NCBI GenBank assembly: GCA_900552185.1 | Contig: URYT01000076.1 | Span: 1 to 8,306, forward strand | From: an uncultured Collinsella sp. | GTDB taxonomy: Bacteria > Actinomycetota > Coriobacteriia > Coriobacteriales > Coriobacteriaceae | Reading direction: 5' to 3' | DNA: 8,306 nt | Shown: piece after piece, positions 5,066 to 8,306 of the stretch | How positions within the stretch are numbered: position 1 is the stretch's first letter | Layout of the letters: each line of letters starts with the position of its first letter | Made by a program: the position numbers and the translations under genes | Notes under the pieces: generated by a model | Database searches by the model: none | Told to the model about the DNA's origin: nothing | Seen by the model: the letters and a program-made list of their open reading frames with translations, nothing else

Positions 5066-7042
5066 ATGGCAGAGAACCAGAACGCCGCCGATCAGGCATC
5101 GACGCTCAACGACGAGCGCGCCACCCGCCTGGCCAAGCGCGCCGCCCTGTTCGAGGCGGGCCAGAACCCCTATCCCGAGCACTCTGAGCTTGAGGACTAC
5201 GTCGCCGATATCGAGACTAAGTACGCCGATCTTGCCGATGGTGAGGATACCGAGGATGTCGTGAAGATCGCCGGCCGTGTGGTCGCCAAGCGCGGTCAGG
5301 GCAAGATCATGTTCATCGTCGTGCGCGATGCGACTGCCGAGATTCAACTGTTCTGCCGCATCAACGACATGGACGAGGCTGCCTGGAATACGCTCAAGGC
5401 CCTCGACCTGGGCGACATCCTGGGCGTGACCGGCGTGGTCGTGCGCACCCAGCGCGGCCAGCTTTCCGTTGCCCCTAAGAGCGTGACCCTGCTTGCCAAG
5501 GCCGTTCGTCCGCTGCCCGAGAAGTTCCACGGTCTTTCCGACAAGGAGACCCGCTATCGCCAGCGCTATGTCGACCTGATCGCCAACGACGACGTTCGCG
5601 AGACCTTCCGTAAGCGTTCGCAGATTCTCTCCACCTTCCGTCGCTTTATGGAGTCCGACGGCTACATGGAGGTCGAGACCCCCATCCTGCAGACCATCCA
5701 GGGCGGCGCTACTGCCAAGCCGTTCATTACCCACTTCAACGCGCTCGATCAGGAGTGCTACCTGCGTATTGCCACCGAGCTGCACCTCAAGCGCTGCATT
5801 GTCGGTGGTTTTGAGCGCGTGTTCGAGATCGGCCGCATCTTCCGTAACGAAGGCATGGACCTTACCCACAACCCCGAATTCACCACGATGGAGGCCTACC
5901 GTGCCTTCTCCGACCTCGAGGGCATGAAGGCACTCGCCCAGGGTGTCATCAAGGCTGCCAACAAGGCCATCGGCAACCCCGAGGTCATCGAGTACCAGGG
6001 CCAGACCATCGACCTTTCTGGTGAGTGGGCCAGCCGTCCCATGACCGACATCGTCTCCGACGTGCTCGGCAAGCAGGTCACCATCGACACGCCGGTCGAG
6101 GAGCTTGCTGCCGCCGCGCGCGAGAAGGGCCTGGAGATTAAGCCCGAGTGGACCGCCGGCAAGATTATCGCCGAGATCTACGATGAGCTGGGCGAGGACA
6201 CCATCGTCAACCCCACGTTCGTGTGCGATTACCCCATCGAGGTCAGCCCGCTTGCCAAGCGTTTTGAGGACGATCCGCGTCTGACCCACCGCTTTGAGCT
6301 GGTCATCGCCGGCCACGAGTACGCCAACGCATTTTCCGAGCTCAACGACCCGGTCGACCAGGCTGAGCGCTTTGCTGCCCAAATGGCCGAGAAGGCCGGC
6401 GGCGACGATGAGGCCATGGAGTATGACGAGGACTACGTGCGCGCCCTCGAGTACGGTATGCCTCCTGCGGGCGGTATCGGCATCGGTATCGACCGCGTGG
6501 TCATGCTGCTCACCAACCAGGCTTCTATCCGCGACGTGCTGCTGTTCCCGCACATGAAGCCCGAGAAGGGTTTCCAGTCCGGTGCCGCTGCCGCCAAGGC
6601 TGCCGAGGCCGGCAACGCCGCGAGTCCGTTCGTTAAGTCGCTTAAGCCCACGCTCGATTACTCCAAGATCGCCGTTGAGCCGCTGTTTGAGGAGTTCGTC
6701 GACTTTGATACCTTCTCCAAGAGCGATTTCCGCGCTGTGAAGGTCAAGGCATGCGAGGCCGTCAAGAAGTCCAAGAAGCTGCTGAACTTTACGCTCGACG
6801 ACGGTACCGGTACCGACCGCACCATCCTCTCCGGTATTCACGCTTATTACGAGCCCGAGGACCTGGTTGGCAAGACCTTGCTCGCCATCACCAACCTGCC
6901 TCCGCGCAAGATGATGGGTATCCCCAGTTGCGGCATGATCATCTCCGCCGTGCATGCCGAGGCCGAGGGCGACGAGACGCCCGAGCGCCTTAACGTGCTG
7001 ATCGTGGACGATTCCATCCCGGCCGGCGCCAAGCTCTACTAG
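5066..7042 (+). CDS. lysS: Lysyl-tRNA synthetase (class II) fused to a C-terminal Trbp111-like tRNA-binding domain
   Basis: LysRS charges tRNA-Lys with lysine using ATP. The protein has 658 residues, longer than the usual 490-510 of bacterial LysS. Residues about 65-145 form the OB-fold anticodon-binding domain (VVKIAGRVVAKRGQGKIMF...). Residues about 155-500 are the class II catalytic core: motif 1 around GYMEVETPILQ (199-209), motif 2 around FRNEGMDLTHNPEFTTMEAY (259-278) and motif 3 GGIGIGIDRVVMLL (469-482). After an Ala/Gly-rich linker (about 501-540), residues 540-658 match the EMAPII/Trbp111-type domain found at the C-terminus of MetRS: FDTFSKSDFRAVKV, KLLNFTLDDG, TILSGI, NLPPRKMMGIPSCGMIISA and IPAGAKLY. 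The ATG at 5066 follows GAGGAG (5053-5058) with 7 bases spacing. The reading frame is intact throughout, so the fusion is real in this sequence. The extra domain probably strengthens tRNA binding. Confidence 0.95.
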   Translation: MAENQNAADQASTLNDERATRLAKRAALFEAGQNPYPEHSELEDYVADIETKYADLADGEDTEDVVKIAGRVVAKRGQGKIMFIVVRDATAEIQLFCRINDMDEAAWNTLKALDLGDILGVTGVVVRTQRGQLSVAPKSVTLLAKAVRPLPEKFHGLSDKETRYRQRYVDLIANDDVRETFRKRSQILSTFRRFMESDGYMEVETPILQTIQGGATAKPFITHFNALDQECYLRIATELHLKRCIVGGFERVFEIGRIFRNEGMDLTHNPEFTTMEAYRAFSDLEGMKALAQGVIKAANKAIGNPEVIEYQGQTIDLSGEWASRPMTDIVSDVLGKQVTIDTPVEELAAAAREKGLEIKPEWTAGKIIAEIYDELGEDTIVNPTFVCDYPIEVSPLAKRFEDDPRLTHRFELVIAGHEYANAFSELNDPVDQAERFAAQMAEKAGGDDEAMEYDEDYVRALEYGMPPAGGIGIGIDRVVMLLTNQASIRDVLLFPHMKPEKGFQSGAAAAKAAEAGNAASPFVKSLKPTLDYSKIAVEPLFEEFVDFDTFSKSDFRAVKVKACEAVKKSKKLLNFTLDDGTGTDRTILSGIHAYYEPEDLVGKTLLAITNLPPRKMMGIPSCGMIISAVHAEAEGDETPERLNVLIVDDSIPAGAKLY

Positions 7043-7045
7043 CTC

Positions 7046-7078
7046 ACCTCAATTTAGGGACGGTCCCTAAATTGAGGT
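7046..7078. repeat. 33-bp palindromic repeat, copy 1
   Basis: ACCTCAATTTAGGGAC (7046-7061) is perfectly complementary to GTCCCTAAATTGAGGT (7063-7078) around a single central G. It begins 4 bases after the lysS stop. It has no T run, so it is not an ordinary terminator. It shares an exact 16-base left arm with copy 2 at 7258-7273. It may be a REP-like element of the kind mobilised by RAYT transposases; that is inference. Confidence 0.75.
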
Positions 7079-7151
7079 TGATGTCGGATACGTTGCTGAG
7101 CGCCGCGATCCGCGCGGCTAGCGCCCGCCGAATGTCGACCGAAGTCAAATG

Positions 7152-7186
7152 AAAGTCACGTTTCCGCCCCTGGAAACGTGACTTTT
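7152..7186 (+). terminator. Intrinsic terminator downstream of lysS
   Basis: AAAGTCACGTTTCC (7152-7165) pairs perfectly over 14 bp with GGAAACGTGACTTT (7172-7185) around the loop GCCCCT, followed by TTTTGTTAT overlapping the stem end. It is probably the main lysS terminator. The stem is also nearly symmetrical in function, since AAAG on the left gives CTTT on the opposite strand. Confidence 0.85.
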
Positions 7187-7254
7187 GTTATGTCTCGGTG
7201 GGATGGGACGTTATACATCGGTGGAAAGGGGCTGATCTCAGCCATCCTTGGATT

Positions 7255-7293
7255 CCCACCTCAATTTAGGGACAGACCCTTAATTGAGGTGGG
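7255..7293. repeat. 39-bp palindromic repeat, copy 2
   Basis: CCCACCTCAATTTAGGG (7255-7271) pairs with CCCTTAATTGAGGTGGG (7277-7293) with one mismatch in 17, around the loop ACAGA. Bases 7258-7273 are identical to the left arm of copy 1. The right arm differs (CCCTTAATT against CCCTAAATT), and the outer stem is extended by GG/CC pairs. Confidence 0.75.
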
Positions 7294-7327
7294 GCGCCTC
7301 GCCGCTCGCCGAACAATAAGCGGCGTG

Positions 7328-7357
7328 TTCATCACAATACCTACCTAGCATTACAAT
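7328..7357 (+). promoter_or_regulatory. Candidate promoter for the downstream membrane protein gene
   Basis: TACAAT (7352-7357) is a good -10 match. TTCATC (7328-7333) lies 18 bases upstream but matches the -35 consensus poorly, so the promoter may be weak or activator dependent. The -10 lies inside the first operator-like repeat. Confidence 0.4.
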
Positions 7358-7385
7358 GTAGACACTACCTAGCAAGACTAAGTAG
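7341..7385. promoter_or_regulatory. Tandem operator-like repeats, CTAC-N13-GTAG twice
   Basis: Two 21-bp units occur at 7341-7361 and 7365-7385. Both begin with the exact 10-mer CTACCTAGCA and end with GTAG, giving dyad ends CTAC...GTAG, and they repeat with a period of 24 bases. The first also contains TACAATGTA, a 9-bp palindrome covering the candidate -10. The arrangement suggests two dimers of a repressor bound to the same DNA face region, such as a PadR, GntR/YtrA or BlaI-type protein. The family cannot be decided from the sequence. Confidence 0.55.
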
Positions 7386-7423
7386 TTTTGCGAAGAACGC
7401 TACGTCCATAGGCGGTGATGCAC

Positions 7424-8306
7424 ATGTTGCGCTACATGCAGGCATTGGTGAAAGTCGTGGTAAAGAACCCGCTGCTCTGGGTGCTCATCCTGGTGTGTCA
7501 GCTATTGCTGGTTGCGCCTTTCATCAAAGGCGATGCCACGATGGGCTATTTCCTCGGTAAGGAAGAGCTCGACGTCGCCCTGCGCGAGAGCAGGAAGAAC
7601 ATGGAGGAGGGCGTGTACGATTCGGCCCCGTCCGAGGTGCGAGAGCGGGCGCAGGAGCGAATCGGCCTCATGACGCGAGCGTGCCTGACGGATGACCCCG
7701 CGGAATATGCCCGCCTTCGCGCTCAATTGTTGGAAGGTGACATCGCGGATTTCAAGGCCGGGAACCTTGTCGGTCCTACTGAGAAGAGCCTCGAATCGCA
7801 ATATCGCTTCTTCATCCAGCTATCCGAGCAAAACGATGCGCGGATCTACGAGACGTATCGAGAAGCTCCCGCGCTGTTCTACTTCGCCGCCGCTTACAGC
7901 TCCCTGCCGTTGTTGATGTGGGCGCTGCCGTCTATTGCGTCGGTGGCATTGCTCAACCGCGCGGTTCGGGGTAAGCGACTGCTCGCACAGGCGCCTTTGG
8001 GCCGCTTTGCCGCATTGGCGAGTCAGGTGCTCGTGTTGGCGCTGCTGGCTGTGGGGTCAATCGCCCTCATTGCCCTGCCGGCCTTTTTGGCTCCCATGGT
8101 GGTCAACGGCATGGGTGAGGCGAGCTATCCCGTGGTGAACGTCTTGGGGCAAGACGAGGTTGCGGTGATCGAGAGCTCGGTGGGGCAGATCGTCCCATGC
8201 GCGCTTGCCATGCTCGTCCTCGCGGCGTTGTTCGCGACGCTGCTCGCACACGCGGTTTCTCGCCTGATGCCGCAGCGCGCCATGTCGTTGGGACCGGTTG
8301 CGGCGG
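7424..8306 (+). CDS. Polytopic membrane protein, probable ABC-2-type permease (3' end outside window)
   Basis: The frame is open from 7412 to the window end (294 residues from ATG 7424, no stop reached). I chose ATG 7424 because AGGCGG (7410-7415) lies 8 bases upstream; ATG 7418 and GTG 7415 are also in frame. The visible part has a membrane helix near the N-terminus (PLLWVLILVCQLLLVAPFI, 16-34), a soluble, charged, probably helical segment of about 115 residues (about 35-149), then hydrophobic spans at about 150-178, 196-225 and 256-279. One helix, a large extracytoplasmic domain and then a cluster of helices is typical of ABC-2-type exporter permeases. No sequence motif proves this, and no ATPase gene is in the window; it could be downstream. 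The gene has its own promoter with operator-like repeats, so it is probably regulated. It may equally be annotated as an uncharacterised membrane protein. Confidence 0.5.
   Translation, partial: MLRYMQALVKVVVKNPLLWVLILVCQLLLVAPFIKGDATMGYFLGKEELDVALRESRKNMEEGVYDSAPSEVRERAQERIGLMTRACLTDDPAEYARLRAQLLEGDIADFKAGNLVGPTEKSLESQYRFFIQLSEQNDARIYETYREAPALFYFAAAYSSLPLLMWALPSIASVALLNRAVRGKRLLAQAPLGRFAALASQVLVLALLAVGSIALIALPAFLAPMVVNGMGEASYPVVNVLGQDEVAVIESSVGQIVPCALAMLVLAALFATLLAHAVSRLMPQRAMSLGPVAA

Larger units (their letters stand above)
7043..7417. other. Structured gene-free region between lysS and the permease gene
   Basis: This stretch of 375 bases has no supportable coding sequence. In order it holds palindrome 1 (7046-7078), a small GC-rich hairpin GCCGCG/CGCGGC (7102-7118), an intrinsic terminator (7152-7186), palindrome 2 (7255-7293), a GCCGCT/AGCGGC hairpin with a 12-base loop (7301-7324), and a promoter with tandem operator-like repeats (7328-7385). 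Local composition shifts toward A/T from about 7310 on. Confidence 0.8.

Noticed and set aside
4934..6955. Open frame of 673 codons on the minus strand opposite lysS
   Set aside because: It is the antisense of a clearly identified gene; GC-rich codon usage leaves the reverse frame free of stops. The product is Leu/Gly/Val/Asp-rich with no family signature and no ribosome binding site.
1..8306. CRISPR array, insertion sequence, prophage or rRNA
   Set aside because: No regularly spaced identical repeats with unique spacers, no transposase or integrase frame and no rRNA segment were seen. The only repeats are the short palindromes and operator-like units.

Overview
This looks like a core chromosomal segment of a high-GC Gram-positive bacterium, most likely an actinobacterium of the Coriobacteriia (Collinsella-like). 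The assignment is inferred from GC-rich third positions, strong GGAGG-type ribosome binding sites, a Veg-family gene next to ispE, greA next to lysS, and short GGGAC-cored palindromes between genes. No database search was possible. All recognisable genes lie on the + strand.

Layout. Bases 1-504 are the 3' part of murI (glutamate racemase), followed by rph (RNase PH, 559-1284), which ends in a hairpin overlapping its stop codon. After a 140-base gap come rdgB/HAM1 (1425-2066) and dtd (2070-2516), only 3 bases apart: nucleotide-pool and charged-tRNA quality control. A perfect hairpin follows dtd. A promoter (2603-2632) and a small terminator-like leader hairpin then precede veg (2700-2996), which is tightly coupled to ispE (2999-3895, MEP isoprenoid pathway). 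Next is tRNA-Pro(CGG) with encoded CCA (3945-4021) and a strong terminator. tatA (4134-4409) has its own promoter, which carries an internal dyad, and its own terminator. greA (4516-4986) and lysS (5066-7042) follow. They are separated by an attenuator-like pair of competing hairpins.

Bases 7043-7417 hold no gene but are rich in structure: two related palindromes (7046-7078, 7255-7293), an intrinsic terminator between them (7152-7186), and a candidate promoter embedded in two 21-bp operator-like repeats (7341-7361, 7365-7385). The last gene (from about 7424, running off the window) encodes a polytopic membrane protein, probably an ABC-2-type permease.

The genes are mostly housekeeping: cell wall precursor (murI), RNA processing (rph), NTP and tRNA sanitation (rdgB, dtd), isoprenoids (ispE), protein export (tatA), transcript elongation (greA) and lysyl-tRNA synthesis (lysS). 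The most notable points are a lysyl-tRNA synthetase with a fused C-terminal Trbp111/MetRS-C-like tRNA-binding domain, and the regulatory and repeat structures in the intergenic regions. I did not find a convincing wholly new multi-gene system.
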